Positions 1 to 8,400 of a DNA stretch of 64,000 nucleotides are shown here, in pieces (the first letter of the stretch is position 1; each line of letters begins with the position of its first letter). This DNA comes from Larkinella soli (GTDB lineage Bacteria; Bacteroidota; Bacteroidia; Cytophagales; Spirosomataceae): contig NZ_QTJY01000002.1 of assembly GCF_003703975.1 (NCBI RefSeq), forward strand, positions 186,001-250,000, in the 5' to 3' direction. Position numbers and translations under genes: made by a program. The notes under the pieces were generated by a model. That model had not been told where the DNA came from and did not search any database. It was given only the letters and a program-made list of their open reading frames with translations.

Positions 1-1
1 A

Positions 2-595
2 TGCGCCCTGCTCGACTCCATCCGCTCCCGGTTTTCAGCCACCGAGATTACGCTGCGGGTGGACGCCAACGGCGCCTTCCGTCCCGACGAGGTGCTGGAT
101 AAACTGGATCGGCTGGCCGCCTACGATCTCCATTCGATCGAACAGCCCATCCGCCAGGGGCAGCCCGACCTCATGGCCGACCTTTGCCGGCAGACTCCGG
201 TCCCGATTGCCCTCGACGAGGAACTGATCGGGCACATGGAATACGTGGACAAAACCCGCCTGCTGAAAAAGATTCAGCCTCAATATATCATCCTGAAACC
301 CAGCCTATTGGGCGGCTTTATTCATTGCAGTGAATGGATCGAGGTCGGCAACCGGCTCGGCATCGGCTGGTGGATCACCTCCGCCCTCGAATCGAACATC
401 GGGCTGAACGCCATCGCCCAGTATACGGCCCAGTTCAAAAACCCGCTGCCGCAGGGCCTCGGCACCGGGCAACTCTATCACAACAACATCGACAGCCCCC
501 TGAGCATCAGCCAGGGCTTTCTCCGCTCCGACCTGAATAAACCCTGGAACCTCGAACTGCTGGAAACCGGCCAGCCGGTTTCGGTGGGGGGTTAA
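2..595 (+). CDS. menC: o-succinylbenzoate synthase, C-terminal part (5' end outside window)
   Basis: This is the C-terminal part of an enolase-superfamily enzyme that dehydrates SHCHC to o-succinylbenzoate in menaquinone synthesis in the cytoplasm. The frame is already open at base 2, so the gene begins upstream of the window. Visible superfamily landmarks, in order, are VDANG (first metal ligand Asp), SIEQP (second ligand Glu), ALDEE (third ligand) and the ILKPS strand with the catalytic Lys. The C-terminal segment GLGTGQLYHNN is typical of MenC in Bacteroidota. A dipeptide epimerase of the same fold is the main alternative, but the C-terminal sequence favours MenC. It converges with hemF across a 15-base gap. 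Confidence 0.85.
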   Translation, partial: CALLDSIRSRFSATEITLRVDANGAFRPDEVLDKLDRLAAYDLHSIEQPIRQGQPDLMADLCRQTPVPIALDEELIGHMEYVDKTRLLKKIQPQYIILKPSLLGGFIHCSEWIEVGNRLGIGWWITSALESNIGLNAIAQYTAQFKNPLPQGLGTGQLYHNNIDSPLSISQGFLRSDLNKPWNLELLETGQPVSVGG

Positions 596-610
596 GCAAA
601 TTTCTTTCGC

Positions 611-1525
611 CTACAGGTCCGCCCAGTTGATGCCTTTCCGAAGCTGATTCAGCGTCTGTTCTTCCCGGCTGCCCGGCTCGGGCCGAAAGTCGTAGGTCCA
701 GTTGGCCTGCGGTGGCATACTCATCAGAATCGACTCCGTCCGGCCGTTGGATTCCAGTCCGAATTTGGTGCCCCGGTCCCAGACCAGGTTGAACTCGACG
801 TAGCGGCCCCGGCGCAGAAACTGCCACTGCTTCTCGCGCTCCCCGTAGGCCAGCGGGTTATTCTTCTCCATGAAGTGCGTGTAAATCGGAGCAAACGCAT
901 TGCCGACCTCCTGCACGAAGGCGAAAAGATCCTCCTTTTTCCGGGTATCCGACGGCCGGAGATAATCGAAGAAAATTCCGCCGATGCCCCGGGTCTCGCT
1001 TCGGTGCGGGATGTAAAAATAATCGTCGGCCCAGGCTTTGTATTTCGGATAGTAATCGGGATGATGCCGGTCGCAGACGGTTTTCAGTTGGCGGTGAAAC
1101 CAGCGGGCGTCGTCGGCGTCGATATAATGCGGGCTCATGTCGATGCCCCCTCCGAACCAGCAGTCGCCGGTACTTAGTTCGAAATACCGGACATTCATGT
1201 GAATGATCGGGACCAGGGGATTGCGGGGGTGCAGAACGATGGAAACGCCCGTCGCGTAGAACTCCACCGGCCCTTCCGCGTTCATCTGTTTCCTGACCGA
1301 CTCCGAAGCCGGTCCGTAGACGGCCGAAAACAGAACGCCCCCCTTTTCGATCACGTTGCCGTTTTGGAGCACGCGGGTCCGCCCCCCGCCCCCTTCCGCC
1401 CGCTCATAGAGGTCTTCATGGAAACGCGCGCCGTCGGCGGCTTCGAGCGCCTGGCAGATGCGATCCTGCAGACCGGTGAAAAATTCGGTGATGGCTTGTT
1501 TATCGACGGATTCAGGGGTTACCAT
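611..1525 (-). CDS. hemF: oxygen-dependent coproporphyrinogen III oxidase
   Basis: The product (304 aa) matches the usual length of aerobic HemF, which oxidatively decarboxylates coproporphyrinogen III to protoporphyrinogen IX in heme synthesis. Family blocks visible are GGGGRTRVLQNG near the N terminus, HMNVRYFE, CWFGGGIDMSPHY, the HPDYYPKYKAWADDYFYIPHR block, RGIGGIFFDYL and, near the C terminus, RRGRYVEFNLVWDRGTKFGL. No signal peptide is present, so it is cytoplasmic. It is a stand-alone gene between menC and an unrelated regulator-like gene. Its oxygen requirement fits an aerobic organism. Confidence 0.95.
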   Translation of the reverse strand: MVTPESVDKQAITEFFTGLQDRICQALEAADGARFHEDLYERAEGGGGRTRVLQNGNVIEKGGVLFSAVYGPASESVRKQMNAEGPVEFYATGVSIVLHPRNPLVPIIHMNVRYFELSTGDCWFGGGIDMSPHYIDADDARWFHRQLKTVCDRHHPDYYPKYKAWADDYFYIPHRSETRGIGGIFFDYLRPSDTRKKEDLFAFVQEVGNAFAPIYTHFMEKNNPLAYGEREKQWQFLRRGRYVEFNLVWDRGTKFGLESNGRTESILMSMPPQANWTYDFRPEPGSREEQTLNQLRKGINWADL

Positions 1526-1597
1526 ACGGAACGGTTTTGCTTCGGATGCCGCAAAGTTCGGAAAGAAGCCGGAGAGTTTGCAAGGAAACCGCCGGAA

Positions 1598-2224
1598 CTA
1601 CTCGCTGGTCTTGAGGGAAAACCGGATGGGGCGCTGTTTGTCCTGAAGCAGCAGCAGGCCCTGTTCGCTTAGCTGGTGGAGCAGTTTGCCGGCCCGGCTA
1701 CCGGAGATATTCACGAGCTGGGCAAACCGGCCGACCGTGATGGTTTCGTTTTTTCGCAGATACTGAATCAGGTTCCGGACGTTCGGCGATTGCAGCAACT
1801 GGTTGTCGGGAGCCTCGTCACCGCTCAGGATCAGGCGATTGGTCGGGATGGATTTATCCTTTGAACGGATATAGATGGTGCGGTTGCCCTGTTCGTCGAG
1901 GGCATAGTGGGGCTTGTCTTCGCTCTCCGGGACGTCGATCAGAATCACTTTGCGGCCCTCATGAATCGCCACCTCGTAGCTGACGGAGATGGCCGGGTCG
2001 ATCAGGAAATCCGTCGCCTTCTCAATTTTCTGCATTTCGTGCATCTCCGACTCGACGCCCGGCACCTTCCCGTCGTCCGACACGCCGATCACCAGGAGCC
2101 CGCCGACCGTGTTGGAAAAAGCCGTCAGGGTGCGGGCAATCCGGTAGGCGGTATGAATCGTGGATTTGAATTCAAGTCGGATTCCTTCCCCCTGGGCAAT
2201 CAGTTCGACGAGGTTGTGCGGCAT
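1598..2224 (-). CDS. AlbA_2 (Schlafen-like) ATP-binding domain protein
   Basis: A 208-residue protein with an N-terminal AlbA_2 domain: GEGIRLEFKSTIHTAYRIAR followed by TLTAFSNTVGGLLVIGVSDDG is the usual opening of this fold, which binds nucleotides or nucleic acid. Residues about 150-208 look like a short winged-helix (LIQYLRKNETITVGRFAQLVNIS, then the recognition-helix-like SRAGKLLHQLSEQGLL). Family members are often annotated as transcriptional regulators or ATP-binding proteins. The target is unknown. The long ATPase-like C-terminal region of larger relatives is absent. It is divergent from the acetyltransferase gene at 2310 with an 85-base gap, so it could regulate that gene, which is inference from position only. 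Confidence 0.8.
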   Translation of the reverse strand: MPHNLVELIAQGEGIRLEFKSTIHTAYRIARTLTAFSNTVGGLLVIGVSDDGKVPGVESEMHEMQKIEKATDFLIDPAISVSYEVAIHEGRKVILIDVPESEDKPHYALDEQGNRTIYIRSKDKSIPTNRLILSGDEAPDNQLLQSPNVRNLIQYLRKNETITVGRFAQLVNISGSRAGKLLHQLSEQGLLLLQDKQRPIRFSLKTSE

Positions 2225-2309
2225 TTTTTGTAGTTTGTGTTTCCGAAAAGCGGTCGTTTACAAAGGTAACGACGCTCGATTCCTCAAGGTTATTTTTTTA
2301 TCCACCTTC

Positions 2310-2759
2310 ATGAAAACCGACCTTACGATCCGACCGGCCACACCCGCCGACTTCGACGCCTGGCTGGCCCTCCGACTCACCCTCTGGCCCGATGCCGACA
2401 CTCGCGAAGACCGGGAAGATATGCGGACCATGCTGGAAAACGAGCATGAAACGGTTCTTCTGGCGGAACGGGGCGACGGCAGCCTCGCCGGTTTTTTGGA
2501 AGCCGGCCTCCGTCCGTATGCGGAAGGATGCCAAACCAGTCCGGTCGGTTACATTGAAGGCTGGTTCGTGCGGGAAGAATTCCGGGAGCAGGGCATCGGA
2601 GCGGCCCTGGTAACGGCCGCCGAAGCCTGGGCCCGCAGCCTGGGATGCACCGAAATGGCTTCCGACTGCCTGATCGACAACGGGATAAGTCTGGCCGCCC
2701 ATCGGGCGCTGGCCTATGAGGAAGTGGAGCGCGTCATCCTGTTCCGAAAAGACCTCTAA
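2310..2759 (+). CDS. GNAT acetyltransferase of the AAC(6')-I type
   Basis: A 149-residue GNAT protein. The start at 2310 (MKTDLTIRPAT) is chosen because the family begins there. The order of motifs matches chromosomal aminoglycoside 6'-N-acetyltransferases of the AAC(6')-Iy/Iaa group as I remember them: an acidic stretch after LTLWPD, then GCQTSPVGYIEGWFV, the acetyl-CoA loop REQGIGAAL, and the C-terminal GCTEMASDCLIDN...SLAAHRALAYEEVERVILFRK. These would acetylate the 6' amine of aminoglycosides with acetyl-CoA. The real substrate is not proven by sequence, since many such chromosomal enzymes have other physiological roles. It is followed by an intrinsic terminator, so it is a single-gene unit. 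Confidence 0.8.
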   Translation: MKTDLTIRPATPADFDAWLALRLTLWPDADTREDREDMRTMLENEHETVLLAERGDGSLAGFLEAGLRPYAEGCQTSPVGYIEGWFVREEFREQGIGAALVTAAEAWARSLGCTEMASDCLIDNGISLAAHRALAYEEVERVILFRKDL

Positions 2760-2853
2760 AAATTTTCCGGCTCTTTCCGTTACGGTGTGACTTCGGCGGT
2801 GGGCCTGCGTCTTAATCACTGAAAATAGGATTAGAGTTTAGTTGAAAGAGCTA

Positions 2854-2886
2854 AAAGCCCCGGCACCTTGACCGGGGCTTTTTTTG
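2854..2886 (+). terminator. intrinsic terminator
   Basis: A 9-bp perfect stem, AAGCCCCGG (2855-2863) with CCGGGGCTT (2872-2880), loop ACCTTGA-like, followed by a run of seven T. It lies about 95 bases past the acetyltransferase stop, with nothing coding between them. Confidence 0.85.
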
Positions 2887-2898
2887 TTCGGGAATTAA

Positions 2899-3003
2899 AA
2901 CGCTTAAAAGCGTTAGCGTCTCCTGGCGCTCAGTAAGCAGGATTGCCGGTTTTGAAACGAAACCCCGGGTTGAAACCGAAACCCCGGGTTGAAACCCGGG
3001 GCT
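2899..3003. repeat. intergenic palindromes and 19-bp tandem repeat
   Basis: Two elements sit between the acetyltransferase terminator and tmRNA. AACGCTT-AA-AAGCGTT (2899-2914) is a perfect hairpin. GAAACCCCGGGTTGAAACC occurs twice head to tail (2959-2977 and 2978-2996), and the second copy runs into a palindrome CCCCGGGTT-GA-AACCCGGGG ending at 3001. GC-rich intergenic palindromes of this kind are common in Cytophagales genomes. The role is unknown. Confidence 0.6.
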
Positions 3004-3031
3004 ATTTTGTCCCCGAGATTGTCCCCCAACA

Positions 3032-3062
3032 CAAAAAAGCCCCTCCTGCTATCAGGAAGGGC
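3032..3062 (-). terminator. intrinsic terminator of tmRNA
   Basis: Read on the minus strand, GCCCTTCCTG-ATAG-CAGGAGGGGC (3062 down to 3039) forms a 10-bp stem with one G-U pair and is followed by TTTTTT. It starts seven bases after the tmRNA acceptor stem. Confidence 0.85.
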
Positions 3063-3068
3063 GTTTTG

Positions 3069-3435
3069 TGGAGACGCAGGGAGTCGAACCCTGGTCCAGA
3101 CAAGGAAACCGTCGGGCTTTCTACATGCTTAGACGCGATTCGGATTGTCGGGAATCGGTCAGGCTCGCGTCACGCCGAACCTCATCCTTAGGTGTTTGGG
3201 TCTCGTCCGGTGTCAACACCATTACCCGGACCAGCGCAGCATTGTGATGCCTCAAATTCCAACCCAGCAGCGCAGAGGGCCGGTGAGACAATGGCTTAGT
3301 CTAATCTCCGATTAGGCAGCCATGGCGTAGTTATATTCGCCAGTTATTGTTTGAGAGTTTGTTATACAGGAAATGCCCTCAACTCCCGGCATGCTTACAC
3401 GCAGCCTCATCAAGCTGTCAATTCCGGTCGTCCCC
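3069..3435 (-). ncRNA. ssrA: transfer-messenger RNA (tmRNA), one-piece
   Basis: The 3' end (minus strand) reads TGGACCAGGGTTCGACTCCCTGCGTCTCCA, giving the T-arm and the 3' half of the acceptor stem. The 5' end at 3435 reads GGGGACGACC, pairing GGGGACG with CGTCTCC over seven positions including one G-U. The CCA end is not encoded. The internal TCTAAGCATGTAG block is the conserved tmRNA signature near the 3' domain. tmRNA with SmpB rescues stalled ribosomes and tags the nascent chain for proteolysis. The molecule is a single piece in standard order. The gene has its own terminator. Confidence 0.95.
3312..3341 (-). other. tmRNA-encoded proteolysis tag (GEYNYAMAA, stop TAA)
   Basis: Inside the tmRNA the resume frame GGC GAA TAT AAC TAC GCC ATG GCT GCC TAA encodes GEYNYAMAA. 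The form Gly-Glu-x-x-Tyr-Ala-x-Ala-Ala is the usual tag of Bacteroidota, and the terminal AMAA is the degradation signal read by ClpXP-type proteases. Confidence 0.9.
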
Positions 3436-3493
3436 GAATTGTTGTGTAAAAAGAGAACGCTAAGGTAGGGAAATAAGTTTTTCCGGCGGCTGC

Positions 3494-4129
3494 TTATTTC
3501 GGAAAATCCTGCGCCACCGGCCGGCGAAGCGTTTCGCTCAGGCTCGACAGCCAGGCCGAGTACAGGGCGGCTTCGATCGCAACGGCCCGCCCGGCATGGG
3601 GCTTCCAGTCGCCGAAAAACGTTTCCATCTGGCGCAGCATCTCGGCCAGGTGGCCCTCCTCCTCAACAATGATCGACCGGACGTTTACCTTGCTGCCGGT
3701 TTCGTTCAGCACGGCCTGATATTCGGGATACAGTTCGTCGGCCCGGACCTCGATGGCATAGGTAACCAGCAGATAGGCAGCGTATTTCAGTTCGGAGCCC
3801 TTCAGGCCGACCGTTTGCTTCAGATACCGGCAGACCTGAACGTCCAGCCGATTCAGATAAGCATGGCTTTCGGTGGGGGCGAGCAAAAAAGCCGGCTCGT
3901 AGGTCGGGCAGTCGGTGTCGGGCAGTTTACCGATCTGCTTTTTCAGATAGTAGGCGTGCCGCGCTTCTTCGGCGGCATGTTTCAGCATGAGCAGGTCGAC
4001 GCGGGTTTTATCCTCGGCCGCCGAAATCTTCCGGGCGCCGGTATTCTCCATCATCGACAGGGTATTCAGCCAGCGGGCATGGAGCCGGTCGTCGGCCACA
4101 AGACTGTTCAGTACCTGGTGGAAGTCCAT
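3494..4129 (-). CDS. ferritin-like four-helix di-iron protein
   Basis: A 211-residue, mostly helical cytoplasmic protein. Likely metal ligands follow the ferritin-like pattern E, ExxH, E, ExxH: Glu28, Glu55-x-x-His58, Glu127 and Glu157-x-x-His160. That arrangement is found in di-iron oxygenases, rubrerythrin relatives and tRNA hydroxylases of the MiaE kind. I do not recognise a specific enzymatic subfamily, so the reaction (oxidation, hydroxylation or iron storage) remains open. There is no signal peptide. It is transcribed alone, downstream of two receiver genes on the same strand, separated from them by 56 bases. Confidence 0.7.
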   Translation of the reverse strand: MDFHQVLNSLVADDRLHARWLNTLSMMENTGARKISAAEDKTRVDLLMLKHAAEEARHAYYLKKQIGKLPDTDCPTYEPAFLLAPTESHAYLNRLDVQVCRYLKQTVGLKGSELKYAAYLLVTYAIEVRADELYPEYQAVLNETGSKVNVRSIIVEEEGHLAEMLRQMETFFGDWKPHAGRAVAIEAALYSAWLSSLSETLRRPVAQDFPK

Positions 4130-4185
4130 TCAAAAGAACCTGATTTGATCCCGGCAAAGATAAGGAGGAGCCGGGCTCCAGCAGA

Positions 4186-4581
4186 CTACTTGAACCAGAA
4201 ATACCGGATATTCTCCATGATATCCCCGACTTTACCGACCGAATCCGGCTTGACCATGTAGGCGTTGGCCCCATCCTGGTAGGCTTCGGTTACCCGCTGC
4301 CGGTCCTCCTGGGTCGAGAACAGGATGACCGGAACCAGCCGGAAGAAGTTATGTTCCTTTAGTTTTCGCAGAGTCGGCAGGCCACCTTCGGGCGGCAGGT
4401 TCTGGCCCATGATGATCACGGAAGGCAGGGGGTTGTCGTCCAGCAGGTTTCCCCACAGGTCCGCCCCGTTCGTAAAAATCCGGACGTCGGTGTCCGACCA
4501 GTTCTGGTCAATATAATTTTTTAGCCTGAGTGCATCGGCTTCCTCGCGATCGGCGATGTAAAGCCCATACCGTTTAACCAT
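4186..4581 (-). CDS. single-domain receiver lacking the phosphoacceptor Asp
   Basis: The whole 131-residue protein is a CheY-like receiver fold with no output domain. The last strand is conserved (YMVKP, Lys111) and the Ser/Thr switch position is present (LFST, residues 87-90). The strand-3 site that normally reads ILDLNMP reads IMGQNLP here, putting Gly59 where the phosphorylated Asp belongs. It therefore cannot be phosphorylated at the usual place and is best called a pseudo-receiver. The neighbour at 4695-5117 is a normal receiver in the same orientation, so they may form a pair in one signalling route. Confidence 0.85.
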   Translation of the reverse strand: MVKRYGLYIADREEADALRLKNYIDQNWSDTDVRIFTNGADLWGNLLDDNPLPSVIIMGQNLPPEGGLPTLRKLKEHNFFRLVPVILFSTQEDRQRVTEAYQDGANAYMVKPDSVGKVGDIMENIRYFWFK

Positions 4582-4694
4582 TCAGAAGCGTATTAATTCG
4601 ACAAGACCTCCCTTTCTGTTTCGACCTCGTGCAGGAAAAAAAAGCGTTGCCCGGTCGAGGGATAACGCCAAATATACAAAATAAAAAATAACCG

Positions 4695-5117
4695 TTAATT
4701 TCTGCCGTTTTTTACCTGCTGCAGCCAGTAGCGATCGAGATGTTCTACCATGGTGACCAGCGTCGAAAACTGGGCCGGTTTGGTCAGGAAGGCGTTCGTT
4801 CCCAGCCGGTAAATCGTCTCCACATCATCCGGGTTCTCGGAGGTAGTGTAGGTCAGCACCGGGATGACCCGATACTTTTGCGTCCGGCGCAGCCATTCCA
4901 GCGTCTCGTAACCGTCCATGATCGGCATATTCAGATCCAGAATGATCAGGGCCGGCAGCTGTGCCTCCGCAAGTCCTTCCAGGTGGGAAAGTAGTTCTTC
5001 CCCATGCCCGAAGTACGACAGACGGTGATTCGGGTTACACCGCTGAAACGCCAGCTGCAATAGAAAACGATCTTCCGCATCATCCTCTACCACATAAACA
5101 TCCTGTCCTGTTACCAT
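4695..5117 (-). CDS. single-domain response regulator, Rcp type
   Basis: A 140-residue stand-alone receiver. The start at 5117 (MVTGQDVYVVEDD) is preferred over an upstream in-frame ATG because homologous receivers begin just before the acidic pocket. All functional residues are present: acidic EDD at 11-13, phosphoacceptor Asp61 in ILDLNMPIMDG, Thr91 and Lys113 in LTKP. Extra length between helix 2 and strand 3 resembles RcpA-type partners of phytochrome-like histidine kinases. No kinase gene is in the window. The gap to the next receiver gene is 113 bases, so co-transcription is possible. Confidence 0.85.
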   Translation of the reverse strand: MVTGQDVYVVEDDAEDRFLLQLAFQRCNPNHRLSYFGHGEELLSHLEGLAEAQLPALIILDLNMPIMDGYETLEWLRRTQKYRVIPVLTYTTSENPDDVETIYRLGTNAFLTKPAQFSTLVTMVEHLDRYWLQQVKNGRN

Positions 5118-5321
5118 ACTAACTTGTTTAACCCAACCGGCATATAACCGATTGATTTTCTGAAAGTAAAGATAAGGTCTATGGAGAAGCGCCCGATTAA
5201 AGGCCACTTAAATCGGAAGGCCCGGCTACCAAAACCGGTTAAATTGGCATTAAATCGTCCGGATCCCGGACCTTACCCTTGCAATAGCGCCGGACGGTGT
5301 CGCTGGATTCGTCTTTTTTTG

Positions 5322-5329
5322 TATTTTTG
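5322..5329 (+). promoter_or_regulatory. candidate -7 element for the ThuA/GSDH gene
   Basis: TATTTTTG matches the Bacteroidota -7 consensus TAnnTTTG and lies 78 bases before the chosen start at 5407. I do not see a good TTTG at the -33 distance. The rest of 5118-5406 contains no gene I can support. Confidence 0.3.
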
Positions 5330-5406
5330 AACCTTTGGAAAAGTCTATTTGAAGACCGAATCATTCAACGTTGTTTTCGGAAATTTCTGTAATCCAACTA
5401 ACCTCT

Positions 5407-8400
5407 ATGCTTTATTTTAAACCCAGACCCGGACTACGCTCCCGGGTGATCCTGAAGTGCCTGCTGGCGGGGTTCCTGGCGTTGTCGGCGGTTTCGCTCT
5501 ACGCCCAGACGCCTGCCAAACGGGTATTAGTGTTCTCTAAAACAAAAGGTTTCCGTCATCAGTCGATCCCGGCCGGAAAAGTAGCCCTTATGAAACTGGG
5601 CCGGGAGAACGGTTTCGCGGTCGATACGACGGAAGACGCCGGAAAATTCACGGAAGCCAATCTGAAGCGCTATAACCTGGTTGTCTGGCTCAGTACGACC
5701 GGCGACGTGCTGGACGACACCCAGCAGGCGGCTTTTGAACGGTTCATTCAGGCCGGCGGGGGGTATGTCGGCATCCACGCGGCCGCCGACACCGAGTACG
5801 ACTGGCCCTGGTACGGCAAGCTGGTGGGCGGCTATTTCGCCAGTCACCCCGGCAACCCCAACGTACAGGAAGGCGAAGCCTACGTGACCAATAAAAACCA
5901 CGTTTCCATGTTCGGCTTCCCGGACCGCTGGAAGATCAAAGACGAGTTCTATGACTTCAAGAAGGTCAATCCGGAGGTCAACGTACTGGTCAAAATCGAC
6001 GAGAAGACCTATAAGGAAGGAAAAATGGGTGATAACCACCCGATGTCGTGGTACCACGATTACGACGGCGGAAAAGCCTTCTATACCAACTTCGGCCACC
6101 CCGACGAAACCTTCACCAACCCGGTATACCTCAAGCACCTGATGGGCGGTATCCAGTATGCGATGGCCCCGAAACTGGATTATACCAAAGTGAAAACGCA
6201 GCCCTTCCCGGAAGAAAACCGCTTTATGAGGGATATTCTGGTCGAGAAACTCGACGAACCGACGGAACTGGTCGTGCTGGATAACGGCAAGGTGCTGCTC
6301 ACCGAACGCAAGGGCGCCGTCAAACTCTGGGACCCGAAGAAGAAAACCAGCAAGCTGGTGGCCAACATGCCGGTATTCACCAAGTTCGAATACGGCCTGA
6401 TGGGCGTCAACATCGACCCCAAGTTCAACGAGAACAAATGGCTGTATCTGTATTACTCACCGGTTTCGGGCGATACGGCCAACCGGCTGGTGCGCATCAA
6501 ATACGATGACGTGCGCGATACGCTGCTCTTCAACACCGAGCAGACGATCATGACCGTGCCGGTGAAACGGACCGGCTGCTGCCATACGGGAGGCTCCATC
6601 GCCTGGGACAAAGCCGGCAACCTGTATCTGTCGACCGGTGACGATACCAACCCGTTCGAGTCCAAGGGCTTCAGCCCCTCCGACGACCGCCCGGGCCGCG
6701 AAGGCTGGAACGCCCTGACGACCTCCAGCAACACGATGGACCTGCGCGGTAAAATCCTGCGCATCAAACCCCGCGAAGACGGAAAATACGACATCCCGGC
6801 CGGTAACCTCTTCCCGGCAGGAACCGCCAACGCCCGGCCTGAAATCTACGTCATGGGCAACCGGAACCCCTACCGGATCTCGGTCGACCAGCGGACGGGC
6901 TTCCTGTACTGGGGCGAAGTCGGCCCCGATGCCGGTGAAAACAGCGAGCGCTTCGGTCCGCGCGGGCACGACGAGGTGAACCAGGCCCGCAAAGCCGGTT
7001 ATTACGGCTGGCCGCTGTTCGTCGCCGACAACCGGCCTTACCGCCAGTTCAACTTCGCCGACAGCACCTCCGGCGCCTATTACGATCCGGCCAAACCGAT
7101 CAACCCGTCGGAACGGATCAAGGGTCTCCGTGAACTGCCGCCGGCCCAGAAGGCTTTTATCTATTATCCGTATGCCGATTCGCCGGAGTTTGGTCCGATC
7201 GTCGGGAAAGGCGGCCGGAACGCCATGGCCGGTCCGGTCTACTACTATGACGATTATCCGGAAACGGCCGTGAAATTCCCGCGGCATTACGACGGCAAGT
7301 TCTTCTCCTACGACTGGATCCGGGATTACATCCACCCGGTGACCATGACGAAGGAAGGCGATTTCGTGAAGCTGGAAACCTTCATGCCCAGTTCGAAATT
7401 CAGCCACCCCATCGATATGCAGTTTGCGAAGGACGGGTCCTTATATATGCTCGAATACGGCCAGAACTGGTTCGCCCAGAACGACGACGCCCGGCTGACG
7501 CACATTACCTATAATGCCGGTAACCGAAAACCGCTGGCCATCGCCGGCGCCAGCAAAACCGTCGGAGCCGCTCCGCTCGCCGTGAAGTTCGACTCGAAAG
7601 GGTCGCTGGATTACGACGGCGATGCGGTCAGATATGAGTGGACTTTCGGAAAAGGGCTGCCCAAGAGCACCCAGGCCGCCCCGACCTTCACCTATGCGAA
7701 GCCGGGTGTTTACCATCCGGTGCTGAAAGTGACCGATGCCGCCGGAAACGTGTCGACGAAAACGCTCGAAATCAAGGTGGGCAACGAGGTTCCGAAAGTG
7801 GAGGTAGCCGTCAAGGGCAATAAAACGTTCTACTTCGACAACAAACCCGTCGAGTATGAGGTCAAAGTGGCCGATAAGGAAGACGGCAGCCTCTCGGCCG
7901 GGAAAATCAGCCCCGAAGACGTTACCATGACGATCGACTTCCTCCAGGGCTTCGACAAAACCGTGCTGGCTCAGGGCCACCAGGCCAATACCAGCTTCTC
8001 GACCGGCAAACGCCTGATCGAACTCAGCGACTGCAAGGCCTGCCACAGCATCGACAAGAAATCCATCGGACCGGCCTATCAGGCGGTGGCGGAACGCTAT
8101 GCTAAAGAACGCCGTGCCGACATGGTGAACCGTCTGGCGAAGAAAGTCATCACCGGCGGTGGTGGCAACTGGGGTGAGCAGGCCATGAGCGCCCACCCGC
8201 AGCTGAAGGATGATGAAGCGAAGGAGATGGTCACGTACATCCTTTCCCTGGCCGACAAAAAACAGCCGAACCGGCAACCCCTGAAAGGTACCTATGTCGC
8301 CAAACCGAAGGAGAAAGACGGCTCCTACCTGTTCACCGCCAGCTACACCGACAAGGGCAGTACGGCCATCGGCCCGATGACAGGTTCGTCGACCATCGCC

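Noticed and set aside
2959-3003. A possible CRISPR array
   Set aside because: Only two copies of a 19-base unit with no spacer between them and no cas gene nearby; it is a tandem repeat.
3069-3435. A separate tRNA-like gene at the acceptor end
   Set aside because: The TTCGA-containing arm and the acceptor stem belong to tmRNA, whose resume codon, tag and 3' domain fit one molecule.
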